Shown: positions 24,348 to 32,832 of the stretch, piece by piece
Position numbering within the stretch: position 1 is the stretch's first letter
How the letters are laid out: each line of letters starts with the position of its first letter
From: Myxococcaceae bacterium
GTDB taxonomy: Bacteria; Myxococcota; Myxococcia; Myxococcales; Myxococcaceae
Direction of reading: 5' to 3'
Length of the DNA stretch: 51,840 nucleotides
Assembly (NCBI GenBank): GCA_025459425.1
Contig: JALOQF010000006.1
Location: 1-51,840, forward strand
Position numbers and translations under genes: made by a program
Notes under the pieces: model-generated
Seen by the model: the letters and a program-made list of their open reading frames with translations, nothing else
What the model was told of the DNA's origin: nothing
The model's database searches: none

Positions 24348-27300
24348 CTACAGCTGCTCGGCCTGCACGCGGCCTTCGTCCCAGCCGACGTCGACGGAGA
24401 GCAGGCGTGCCTTCGCCGCGAGCTGCTTCGCCTGCGCTGCCTGGCCCTGCTTCTTCGCCACCTTCGCCTGTTGCAGCAGCATCTTCGCCTGGAAGAGCAG
24501 GTCGCCCGACGCCGCCGCTGCGACGCCAGCGTGGTCGAAGTGCTGAGACGCCTCGGCGAGCTGACTCGAGTGCACGCACAGCGTGCCCAGGTTCGCGAGC
24601 ACCCGCGCCTCGGCCGACGGCCAGTTGGTGGTGCGCCAGCGCGTGAGGGATGACTCGAGCAGCCCGCGGGCCCCGGCCACCTCCTTGCGGAGCAGCTTCA
24701 CGCCCGCCAGCCGCGCCTCGACGCGCGCCGTGAGGTTCACCTCGCCGTGCCAGCGGCCCAGCTCCTCGGCGGCGGGTGCCAGCGACAGGCTCGTCTCCCA
24801 GGCCAGCACCGCGCCGGGGAGATCGTTCTCCTGCTCTCGCGCCTCGGCCTTCTCGGCCTCGACGAGCGCGAGGAACGCCGTCTTGCCCGCCCGTTGCTCC
24901 GCGAGGCCGAGCGCTTCGGCGGCGCGCGCGCGTCGGGCTTCGCTCCGGTGCACCCGCGCGAGCGACAGCGCCAGCTCCGGAGAGCCGAGCTCCTGGCCCT
25001 GCTGGAGCGCGACCGCCTCGTCCACCAGCGTGCGGGCCAGCGCCGCGTCCTGCAGCGACAGCGCCATGCCCGCGGCCCGTGCCAGCGCATCGACCCGCGC
25101 CCGGGTGAGCTCGGCGGTGACGGGCGTCGTCTGCCCGAGCGCCTCGACCCACCCGCGCACCGCGGCGATGGCGTCTCGCAGGGCCCGGCCCGCCAGCGCC
25201 GTCTCGGCCGCGTGCTTCCACAGGGCCGCCGCGCGTACCCCGTCCTTCGCTGCGTTGAGGTGCTGGCCGAGCTTCACCGGGTCGATGGAAGCCGGGGCGC
25301 TGCGCGCCTGCTCGACGAGCTGCGCGGCGAGGCGCTGGTGCATGAGCGGCCGCTCCGGACTGCCGGCCTCGAGCACGAGCTGCTGCAACCGCGTCGCCGC
25401 GAAGGCCCAACGCCGGTTCGGCAGGCTGCGCAACAGCCGCCCCTGGACGGCCTGCTGTAAGGCCTGCGGGTTCACCTTCGGGAGCGCCACGCTCACCGTC
25501 GGCCCGTCGAAGGTGTCGCCACACAGCGCCGCGGCCTCGAGGAGCCGCACCACCTCGAGCGGCATCACCGCCAGCCGCGCCCGCACCAGCCCGTCGACGT
25601 CGAAGCCCGGCACGTCGCCGGTCAGCACCGACTGCCCACCCTGCTGGCGGAGCAGCCCGCGGTCGTGCAGCCACCACGTCAGGTCCACCATGCGCCCGGG
25701 AACGCCGGCCGACATGGTGAAGACCTTCTCGGTGAGCGACGCCGCGGGCGGGGCCGCGAGGGCGCTCGTGAGCCACTGCGCCACGTCGGCGCGGGTCAAC
25801 GGGGTGACGTCGACGGACGGGATCGACCCGAGCCGCTCGAGCGGTACCTCGGGGTCGACGAAGCCGATGGTGAGCTCCTTCGGCGCCGCGCGGGTGAGCA
25901 GCTCGCGCACCGTCTCGAGGCTCGGCCCGTCGTACGACTCCATGCCATCGAAGAGCAGCACCACGGGGCGGCCCGCGGCCCCGGCCTTCAGCACCGCCCG
26001 CAGCGCGTGCGCCGCCTGCCCCGCCGTGAACGGGTGGGGCAGCTGCACCACGCCGGCGATGACGAGCGCCGCCGTGAGCGTCGAGTCGCTCAGGCCGAGC
26101 TTCTCGAGCGCGGGCTTGAGCTGCCGGTGCCGCGCCTCGGGCGCCACGCCGGTCATCGCGCAGATCACCTCGATGATGGCGCCGAAGGGCACGCCGCGCA
26201 GCGACAGCGGCGACCGGCCGATGCCCACGACGGTGCCGCGCGGGCGGGCGCGGTTGGCCAGCTCGGCGATGAGGCTCGAGCGGCCCGATCCACGGGGCGC
26301 GCGCACGACGAAGGGCGCGACCACCCCGGCGGCGAGGCTCGAGAGGCGCTTGTCGAGCAGCTGCAGCACGCCCTCGCGGCCCACCATTCCGGCCGGCGCC
26401 GACGCCATGCGCGACCGCCGGCCCAGCACTTCGATCGCCTCGGCCTGGTCGAGTGAGCGCGTCTCGACGAGATCGGCCACCTCGGTGCCCAGCTGGCGCT
26501 CGAGCAGCAGCCCTCCCGCCGAGGCGGCGGCGGCCAGCGCCCGGGCCTTCTGCGCCACGCGTGGGTCGAGCGGCTTGTCGAGCTCCGAGCTCGTCGAGGC
26601 CTGGAGCACCGATGCGCGCAGGGTGGCCGGCCCTGCGTCACTGCCGCGGGTCGCCTCGTCGGCGATGGCCTCGCGCATCGCCACCAGGGCCAGGGCCGCG
26701 CGCGCCGAGGTGGCCAGCGCCTCGCCACCGAGCAGCAGGAAGGCGCGGTCGGCCTCGACGGCGTCGACGACGAGGTTCCAGCCGCGCGCCACCATCAGCG
26801 CCCGCGCGAGGCAGCGCAGCGCTCGCGGTGAGCCCGGGGCCGCGCCGATCACCTCGACGTGGACCACCAGCAGGCGGTTGCCGGTGACGCCAAAGGCCTC
26901 GCGCGACTTCGCCAGCTCGTCGAGCACCTGGGCCGTGAGCGGCAGCCGGCTCGCCTCGAGGCGCGCGCGACGCTCCGACGCCGGGGCCCGTGTCGACGGC
27001 CCGGCGCGGGTGGCCGGCAGGGGCGACTTCGTCGAGAAGAAGTCGTCTGCCGAATCGGGGGGCGCGATGGCCGGGCCTGGTGGCGGCACCGGCGTGGGCG
27101 CCTTCGTGACGGCCGCGACTGGAGCGCTCGATGGCGCAGGTGGCCAGACGTCTTCGGCGGCCGGCGCGGGTGGCCAGATCTCGGTGGGCGCCGCAGACGC
27201 TGCGGTCGCGAGCGCCTGGGTGAGGGCCTTCGAGAGCTCCGAGACGTTGGCGAAGCGGTCGGCCTTGCTCTTCGCGAGCGCCTTCAAGACGACGTCGCAC

Positions 27301-28505
27301 AGCGCCCGGTAGCGCGAAAGCTCGGGCCGGCGCGAGATCAGGTCGTCGGGCGCCTGGGTGAGGTGCAGGCTGATGACCTTCGCGAGCTCGGGCGCGACGA
27401 AGGGCGGCTGGCCGGTGAGCAGCTCGTACGCCACGCAGCCGAGCGCGTAGATGTCGGTGCGCTCGTCGAGCGCCGCGGCGAGGGCCTGCTCGGGCGCGAG
27501 GTACATCGGCGTGCCCACCACCATGCCAAGCTGGGTGACGCGGCCGTCGGGGCTCGCGCCCTTGTCCGTCTCGCGGGCGATGCCGAAGTCGAGGATCTTC
27601 GCCAGCTCGGTGCCGTCGCGGCGCTTGCCCAGCACGATGTTGGCGGGCTTGAGATCGCGGTGGACGACGCCGAGGTGGTGGGCTTCGACGAGGCCCTCAC
27701 ACACCTGCCGGAGGATCTCGACCACGCGGGCGGGCTCGAGCGGCCCGCGCGCCACCTCGCTGTCGAGCGCCGCGCCCTCGACGTACTCCATGGCCAGGAA
27801 GGGCTGACCGGACGAGGTGCGCCCGAAGTCGAACACCCGCACGATGTGGGGGCTCTCGAGCTGGCTGACGAGCTCGGCCTCGCGTTGAAAGCGCGCCCAC
27901 ATCTCGGGGTCGGCGGCCAGCGCGCGCTTGAGCAGCTTGAGCGCGACCGGCCGCTTGAGGTGCACGTGCGCGGCCCGGTAGACCTCGCCCATGCCTCCCG
28001 AGGCGATGTGCGCCTCGATGCGGAAGCGCTCTTCGAGCAGCGTGCCGGGCTCGAGCAGCTTCTCGTCGGCGTCGGGCGGGAACGTCACTTCCTGCCCGTC
28101 CTTCGTGCGCACCGTCTTCGGCCGGGTGAAGCGCGTGGTGGCGAACAGGCCCGAGGGGACCGACTCGGTGGGCGCCAGCAGCGCGGCGATGAAGCCCTTG
28201 AGCGCGATGGCCGAGTCTTCCGACAGCTGCACCAGCACGCCGGTGTTGCCGCGATCGTCGAAGTCGGGGCCCTTCACCGTGCCGTCGAGCTCGGCCTTGG
28301 CGCCCGACTCGAGCATCACGTCGACGAAGGCCTCGGTCCCGGTGGCGACGTCGTCGGGGTAGGGGACGAAGATCTCTCCGTGCTCGAGGCGCGGCCCGAC
28401 CGCCGACTGGAGTTCAGCCGGCGTGTCGTACATCACCCCGCAGCGCACCTGGTCCGCCATGAAGTCCGGCGCAGTGTGTCCCAACGGCAGATCCGTTCCC
28501 AGCAC
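24348..28505 (-). CDS. giant Ser/Thr protein kinase with PilZ-like, STAND-like ATPase and TPR regions
   Basis: 1385-residue signalling protein. Residues about 20-115 resemble the short PilZ domain found in myxobacterial kinases. The Hanks-type kinase domain (about 160-430) carries ASGGMGEVY, VALK (Lys190), HRDLKPAN (282-289), DFG (306-308) and APEQ, and should be active. A Pro/Ala linker follows. From about 720 comes an AAA_16/STAND-like module whose P-loop reads APRGSGRSS, with Arg in place of the essential Lys, and whose Walker B is LLFDGME. The last ~450 residues are TPR-like helices. The start is a GTG at 28505; ATGs at 28460 and 28433 are alternatives that would trim the N-terminal extension. 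Confidence 0.85.
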   Translation of the reverse strand: MLGTDLPLGHTAPDFMADQVRCGVMYDTPAELQSAVGPRLEHGEIFVPYPDDVATGTEAFVDVMLESGAKAELDGTVKGPDFDDRGNTGVLVQLSEDSAIALKGFIAALLAPTESVPSGLFATTRFTRPKTVRTKDGQEVTFPPDADEKLLEPGTLLEERFRIEAHIASGGMGEVYRAAHVHLKRPVALKLLKRALAADPEMWARFQREAELVSQLESPHIVRVFDFGRTSSGQPFLAMEYVEGAALDSEVARGPLEPARVVEILRQVCEGLVEAHHLGVVHRDLKPANIVLGKRRDGTELAKILDFGIARETDKGASPDGRVTQLGMVVGTPMYLAPEQALAAALDERTDIYALGCVAYELLTGQPPFVAPELAKVISLHLTQAPDDLISRRPELSRYRALCDVVLKALAKSKADRFANVSELSKALTQALATAASAAPTEIWPPAPAAEDVWPPAPSSAPVAAVTKAPTPVPPPGPAIAPPDSADDFFSTKSPLPATRAGPSTRAPASERRARLEASRLPLTAQVLDELAKSREAFGVTGNRLLVVHVEVIGAAPGSPRALRCLARALMVARGWNLVVDAVEADRAFLLLGGEALATSARAALALVAMREAIADEATRGSDAGPATLRASVLQASTSSELDKPLDPRVAQKARALAAAASAGGLLLERQLGTEVADLVETRSLDQAEAIEVLGRRSRMASAPAGMVGREGVLQLLDKRLSSLAAGVVAPFVVRAPRGSGRSSLIAELANRARPRGTVVGIGRSPLSLRGVPFGAIIEVICAMTGVAPEARHRQLKPALEKLGLSDSTLTAALVIAGVVQLPHPFTAGQAAHALRAVLKAGAAGRPVVLLFDGMESYDGPSLETVRELLTRAAPKELTIGFVDPEVPLERLGSIPSVDVTPLTRADVAQWLTSALAAPPAASLTEKVFTMSAGVPGRMVDLTWWLHDRGLLRQQGGQSVLTGDVPGFDVDGLVRARLAVMPLEVVRLLEAAALCGDTFDGPTVSVALPKVNPQALQQAVQGRLLRSLPNRRWAFAATRLQQLVLEAGSPERPLMHQRLAAQLVEQARSAPASIDPVKLGQHLNAAKDGVRAAALWKHAAETALAGRALRDAIAAVRGWVEALGQTTPVTAELTRARVDALARAAGMALSLQDAALARTLVDEAVALQQGQELGSPELALSLARVHRSEARRARAAEALGLAEQRAGKTAFLALVEAEKAEAREQENDLPGAVLAWETSLSLAPAAEELGRWHGEVNLTARVEARLAGVKLLRKEVAGARGLLESSLTRWRTTNWPSAEARVLANLGTLCVHSSQLAEASQHFDHAGVAAAASGDLLFQAKMLLQQAKVAKKQGQAAQAKQLAAKARLLSVDVGWDEGRVQAEQL

Positions 28506-28508
28506 GAA

Positions 28509-28532
28509 CCAAAGACCCGCGCAGGTCTTTGG
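28509..28532. repeat. perfect 9-base inverted repeat near kinase start
   Basis: Arms CCAAAGACC (28509-28517) and GGTCTTTGG (28524-28532) flank a 6-base loop. The repeat lies 3 bases upstream of the candidate GTG start of the giant kinase and within the divergent gap to the lipoprotein esterase. No T-run follows. It may be an operator or a translation-control hairpin. Confidence 0.45.
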
Positions 28533-28579
28533 GGGCCACCTTTCGCCCGGCGCTCGAGCTGCGGTAAGCGGCGCGCGCC

Positions 28580-29827
28580 ATGCGTCCCACCTCTGCCTTC
28601 ATGCTGCTGCTCCTGGCGACGGCCTGCGGCGCGCCCGGGCCGGCGAGTGACGGCGGGGCGGGCGGCGGGACAGCGGGAGGGCTGGGCCCCGGCGGCGGAG
28701 TCGCGGGAGGTGAGGGTGGGGGCGGCCGCTCCGACGCCGGAGCGGTCGACGGTGGCTCCTTCGACGCGGGGATCGTCGACGCGGGCGTCCGGCTGACGAC
28801 GATTCGGGTGCACTACCCGACGGGCACCCGCCGTATGCACCTGCGCGGGGCGCTGCCGCCGCTCTCGTGGACGACGGGCGTGGCGATGCAGCCCGTCGAC
28901 GCCGACACGTGGACGTACTCGATGCCCGCGCACGCTGGCCCGCTCGAGTTCAAGCCCAGGCTCGACGAGCAGGAGTGGTCGAAGGGGCCCAACTTCGTGG
29001 TGCAACCGGGTGAGACGGTCGACGTGTACCCGCGCTTCTTTCGCGACGTGGGCGAGGTGCGCCGGCCGTGGGTCGACTTCCGCTCGAACGTGCTCGGGAA
29101 CGTGCGGGTCGTGTGGGTGTACCTGCCGCCGACGTACCTCGAGAACACGAGCTACCGCGCGCCGGTGGTCTACATGCACGATGGCCAGAACCTCTTCGAC
29201 GCGCAGACGGCCTTCGGCGGGACCGAGTGGCAGGTCGACGAGACGATGAACCGGGCCGCGAACGATGGCTCCATTTCCGAGGCGATCGTCGTGGGCCCCG
29301 AGAACGGGGGAGCGGCGCGCCTCGACGAGTACACGCCCACCAGCACCACGATGTACGGCGGCGGGCGCGGCGATCTGTACCTGCGCTTCCTCGTCGAGGA
29401 GCTCAAGCCGGTGGTCGATCGTGACTACCGGACACGCCCCGGGCGTGAGTCGACGGCCGTCATGGGCTCGTCCCTCGGCGGCCTCATCTCGACGTACGCA
29501 GGCGTCAGTCGGCCCGAGACGTTCGGCCTCGTCGGGGCGCTGTCGCCGTCGACGTGGTGGGACGGCCGGTGGATTCTCGGCTCGGTCGGTGGGCTTCGCG
29601 CAGCGCCCGCCCGGCCGCTCAAGGTGTACGTCGACAGCGGTAATGCGGGCGCCTCGATGGACGACGCGGCCAACACCGCCCAGCTCGCGCAGGCCTGGCG
29701 GGACCGCGGGTACGCCGACGAGGTGACGCTCAAGTACGTGGTGCAGAGCGGCGCGACGCACAGCGAGCGCTACTGGGCCGAGCGACTGCCGGGCGCGCTG
29801 CGGTTCCTCCTCGGGCCAGGGCGCTGA
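28580..29827 (+). CDS. esterase-D-like lipoprotein with Gly/Asp-Ala-Gly linker
   Basis: 415-residue exported lipoprotein. The signal ends LLLLATAC. About 45 residues of Gly-rich sequence with repeated DAG triplets (SDAGAVDGG, FDAGIVDAG) follow, a linker style common in myxobacterial surface lipoproteins. Next comes a beta-sandwich (about 70-150), then an alpha/beta domain of the putative-esterase (PF00756) type: VVYMHDGQNLFD, the nucleophile elbow MGSSLGG and a late His in SGATHSERYW. Family members include enterobactin esterase (Fes) and esterase D. The substrate is unknown. It is divergent from the kinase. Confidence 0.85.
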   Translation: MRPTSAFMLLLLATACGAPGPASDGGAGGGTAGGLGPGGGVAGGEGGGGRSDAGAVDGGSFDAGIVDAGVRLTTIRVHYPTGTRRMHLRGALPPLSWTTGVAMQPVDADTWTYSMPAHAGPLEFKPRLDEQEWSKGPNFVVQPGETVDVYPRFFRDVGEVRRPWVDFRSNVLGNVRVVWVYLPPTYLENTSYRAPVVYMHDGQNLFDAQTAFGGTEWQVDETMNRAANDGSISEAIVVGPENGGAARLDEYTPTSTTMYGGGRGDLYLRFLVEELKPVVDRDYRTRPGRESTAVMGSSLGGLISTYAGVSRPETFGLVGALSPSTWWDGRWILGSVGGLRAAPARPLKVYVDSGNAGASMDDAANTAQLAQAWRDRGYADEVTLKYVVQSGATHSERYWAERLPGALRFLLGPGR

Positions 29828-29854
29828 ACCGGCTGCCCACGCGAGCGTTCGAGG

Positions 29855-30508
29855 TCACGCAGGTGGCGGCGGCGTCCAGCCAAGCACCGCTCGATGGGCT
29901 CGGATCAGCTCGTCACGGAACCAGGCGAACGAGGGGCTCTCGGTCGTCAGTCGAGGAATGTCTGCGTTCTGAACGATCGTTTTCCCACGTTCGATCATCA
30001 GCTCTCGCGTCGGGCGCTCCTCGCGCCACAGGGCAAACTTCAGCGCACGGCGCTCCGCACTGTTTCGGCCGTAGACGAGGGAACTCTCGTTTCTGGGGAA
30101 GGTTCCGGTCGCGACGAGCAGCCACGTCTCGAGCATTCGAACCGGGACGCCGATGACACACTGGAGCGGCGGGAGCATCGGGCGCTCCCAGGCGAGCACG
30201 GTGGCGACATCGGCGGCGCGAGCAAGCTCGCAATGCCTGCAGCCGCGCGCTGGTTGGCCGACGTGGCCCTTGTCATGCGGGAGCGTCTCGTCGCAGTCGA
30301 TGACGAGGACGGCGCCGTGCGCGTCGGAGTTGAAGACGTTGCGAACCACTTTTGGCGCAAGTGCGAGGGCTTTGCTCCACCCGCCCTGCCGCGACGGCAG
30401 CGCCGCAGGGAGGTTGGCCGTCTCGACCGGCTCGCCGACACAACGCTCGACCAACGCGTGGAGGATGACGATGTCAGTTCGATCTTCGCTGCAGAAGGCG
30501 AGCTTCAC
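29855..30508 (-). CDS. TOPRIM-like partner protein, module 2 (candidate effector nuclease)
   Basis: 217-residue soluble protein starting at a GTG that overlaps the ATPase stop (GTGA). It has CSEDRTD (Ser7-Glu8-Asp9) after the first strand, VLVIDCDE (Asp71, Asp73, Glu74) and VRMLETWLL (Glu127). It also has a CRHC pair at 90-93 not seen in module 1. The Glu...DxD...ExW order is that of TOPRIM-like or DUF4276/RloB-like partners of OLD-type ATPases. A metal-dependent nuclease activity is inferred, not shown. Base composition is less GC-rich than in the flanking housekeeping genes. Confidence 0.68.
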   Translation of the reverse strand: MKLAFCSEDRTDIVILHALVERCVGEPVETANLPAALPSRQGGWSKALALAPKVVRNVFNSDAHGAVLVIDCDETLPHDKGHVGQPARGCRHCELARAADVATVLAWERPMLPPLQCVIGVPVRMLETWLLVATGTFPRNESSLVYGRNSAERRALKFALWREERPTRELMIERGKTIVQNADIPRLTTESPSFAWFRDELIRAHRAVLGWTPPPPA

Positions 30509-31623
30509 GGCGTCGGAACGCCTCCGAGAACTCCGGAGTACCAGAGGTCTCCGAGCTGCACGTCACGGAGCTGCTCTTCGATGTTCGGCATGTCACTCAG
30601 GCGCTTGGCGACCGTGCCCCTGTCACCCCTGTCGACGATCAATACGGACTCCGGGAAATCCCGGAATGCGTTCAGCAGAACCGGAGAGTGTGTGGTGATC
30701 AGGAACTGCGTGCCCTGATTCGCGATTCGGTTGACCTGATCGATGATGTCGACGATGCGCCGGGGATGAATACCCTTGTCGGGTTCCTCCAGCGCGATGA
30801 CGGTCTTCCCGCCACTCATTTGGCTCACTGTCGTGATCGCGATGAACAGGAGGACGCCGTCTGAGACGTGCCGGGCCCGATAGGCCGTGTTTCCCTCGGC
30901 TACCCCAACGACCTTGTACCCCGGCTTGTCGTCAGGCAGCGTTACCACCGCGCTCACGGAAGGAATCGCTTGTCGGATCGCCTCATCGATCGCCGCCCGC
31001 ATGAGCGGCTTGCTCTGGAGCCCATCAAGGACTGCAGCGAGGCCGCGACCAGAAGGGTGGAGCGTTGGCAACGGAACGATCTCACTTGGTTCCCGAATGG
31101 AGTCAGCCGAAAGGTCGGCGATGATCATTCCAGACAGGAATGAGTGGAAAGCAGTGACTTCTTCCGTCGAACCCCATCGGCCCACCGCGTTGAGAAGCTC
31201 TCCCGGAGTCGATGCTCCTGGCGGGCGTTCAGCAACGCCGTTCACCTGCAACTGAGACCCCTGCGGCGTCCACCAGCACTGGATGAGACGCTTTCCATGG
31301 ACGGTCAGTGATTCCTTCGGTTGCCCTCCAGACCATGGGCCGTTCGGGCAGAACTCGTAGGTGTACTTCGAGCCGGCAAGTTCGGCCTCGATCAAGAAGC
31401 TCGGGCTCTGTCTCCGGCCGCGCGTCGTCAGTTCTTCGACACCACCGGCGGCGCTATCGGCAGCGATTGAGCCTGCTCGTGCGACGTCACTGAGGTACCC
31501 CAACGCCTTGAGGATGTTGGACTTGCCCGCGTTGTTCGGGCCGACAAGGACGGTCACCTTCGAAAGCGGTGCGTCGAAGTCGATCAGCGTCTTGAAGCCC
31601 TGCACTTTCAGGCGCGTCAGCAC
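30505..31623 (-). CDS. OLD-like AAA15 ATPase, module 2 (candidate defence gene)
   Basis: 372-residue ABC/SMC-type ATPase. Walker A is GPNNAGKS (28-35). The signature is VSDGV (253-257, Asp-Gly in place of the common SGG). Walker B is TVIALEEPD (274-282) and the H-switch is TTHSPVLL (His312). It has the layout of AAA15/OLD ATPases but lacks a fused TOPRIM domain; the adjacent coupled gene probably provides it. It is the upstream gene of a two-gene unit lying between an esterase and argC. The gap to argC holds a palindrome at 31685-31703. The pair resembles known phage-defence architecture, but its target is unknown. Confidence 0.82.
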   Translation of the reverse strand: MLTRLKVQGFKTLIDFDAPLSKVTVLVGPNNAGKSNILKALGYLSDVARAGSIAADSAAGGVEELTTRGRRQSPSFLIEAELAGSKYTYEFCPNGPWSGGQPKESLTVHGKRLIQCWWTPQGSQLQVNGVAERPPGASTPGELLNAVGRWGSTEEVTAFHSFLSGMIIADLSADSIREPSEIVPLPTLHPSGRGLAAVLDGLQSKPLMRAAIDEAIRQAIPSVSAVVTLPDDKPGYKVVGVAEGNTAYRARHVSDGVLLFIAITTVSQMSGGKTVIALEEPDKGIHPRRIVDIIDQVNRIANQGTQFLITTHSPVLLNAFRDFPESVLIVDRGDRGTVAKRLSDMPNIEEQLRDVQLGDLWYSGVLGGVPTP

Positions 31624-31684
31624 CCCCTCATCCTCTCGCGGCCCGGGAAAAAGTCACGCTTCCGCCCCGCGCGCCGCCTCGACG

Positions 31685-31703
31685 CAGTTCGACAGTTGAA
31701 CTG
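31685..31703. promoter_or_regulatory. inverted repeat between module 2 and argC
   Basis: CAGTTC-(7)-GAACTG, six-base perfect arms, 28 bases before the argC ATG. It does not match the ArgR box. It could regulate argC, the divergent ATPase or both. Confidence 0.3.
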
Positions 31704-31731
31704 ATCGTCGGCCGCTGCGTATGTGCCCCGC

Positions 31732-32760
31732 ATGACCCTCGCGCGCGTCGGCATCATCGGGGCCTCTGGCTACTCGGGCCTCGACCTCACCAAACTCCTC
31801 TGGAGCCACGGACAGGTCGTCATCGACTTCCTCACGTCCGACCGCTGGGTCGGCCAGGCCGTGAGCGCGCGCGCCGGCGTCTCACCGCGCGACGGGCACG
31901 CAGCGACGTACGTCTCGGTAGAAGAGGGCCTGCAGCGCGCAGCCGGCTGCGCCGCCGTGTTCCTCGCGACGCCCGCTGAGACCTCCCTCGAGCTCGCGCC
32001 GAAGCTGCTCGCGGCGGGCCCACGCGTCATCGATCTCGCCGGCACGTTCCGGCTCAAGGACGCCTCGCTCTACCCCTCGTTCTACAAGCTCACGCACCCC
32101 GAGCCGGCCCTCCTGGCGCAGGCGGTGTACGGCCTGCCCGAGCTGTTCCGCGAGCGCGTGGTCGGTCAGCGCTTCATCGCCAACCCGGGCTGCTACCCGA
32201 CGGCCGCCGCGCTCTCGGTGGCGCCGCTGCTTCGGGCCGGCCTGGTCGAACTCGACTCCATCGTCATCAACGCCGCGTCGGGCGTCTCGGGCGCGGGCCG
32301 CAAGGCGAGCGAGGACTACACCTTCATGGAGATCGACGCCGACTTCCGCGCCTACAAGGTGCTCGGCCACCAGCACACGCCGGAGATCGAACAGACGCTC
32401 TCGACCGTCGCCGGCGCGCCGGTGTCCCTCGTCTTCACGCCGCACCTCTTGCCGATGAAGCGCGGCATTCTCTCGACGGCCACGGTGCTCCTCAAGCCCG
32501 GCGTCGACGAGGCCCAGGTGCGTGGCGCCTTCGAGCGCGCCTTCGCGAAGGAACCGCTGGTGCGCCTGCTCGCCTCGGCCGATGCGGTGCGCATCGCCGA
32601 CGTCGCCAACACCCCGCGCTGCCTCGTTGGCGTGTCGGTCAAAGGCCGACGGTGCGTGTCCATCGCGGCCATCGACAACCTGCTCAAGGGCGCGGCGAGC
32701 CAGGCCGTGCAGAACCTCAACCTCGCGCTCGGCTTCCCCGAGACGGTGGGCCTGGCCTGA
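31732..32760 (+). CDS. argC: N-acetyl-gamma-glutamyl-phosphate reductase
   Basis: Third step of arginine biosynthesis: NADPH-dependent reduction of N-acetylglutamyl phosphate to the semialdehyde. 342 residues from the ATG. NADP-binding GIIGASGYSGLDL lies at the N-terminus. The catalytic Cys is in ANPGCYPTAA, and KVLGHQHTPEIEQ and FTPHLLPMKRGI are typical. It is the first gene of an arginine cluster followed by argJB, argH and argF on the same strand. A GTG three codons upstream gives an equally short extension. Confidence 0.95.
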   Translation: MTLARVGIIGASGYSGLDLTKLLWSHGQVVIDFLTSDRWVGQAVSARAGVSPRDGHAATYVSVEEGLQRAAGCAAVFLATPAETSLELAPKLLAAGPRVIDLAGTFRLKDASLYPSFYKLTHPEPALLAQAVYGLPELFRERVVGQRFIANPGCYPTAAALSVAPLLRAGLVELDSIVINAASGVSGAGRKASEDYTFMEIDADFRAYKVLGHQHTPEIEQTLSTVAGAPVSLVFTPHLLPMKRGILSTATVLLKPGVDEAQVRGAFERAFAKEPLVRLLASADAVRIADVANTPRCLVGVSVKGRRCVSIAAIDNLLKGAASQAVQNLNLALGFPETVGLA

Positions 32761-32832
32761 GGCGTCACCAGACCGTGGCCTGCCAAGCGGCTTGAAGCCG
32801 TCGGCGTCTGTCCGTATGTCGCGGCCACCTCG

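Noticed and set aside
24583-27312. 909-residue Ser/Arg/Ala-rich frame antisense to the kinase
   Set aside because: Shadow composition without domains, opposite an intact kinase-ATPase-TPR protein.
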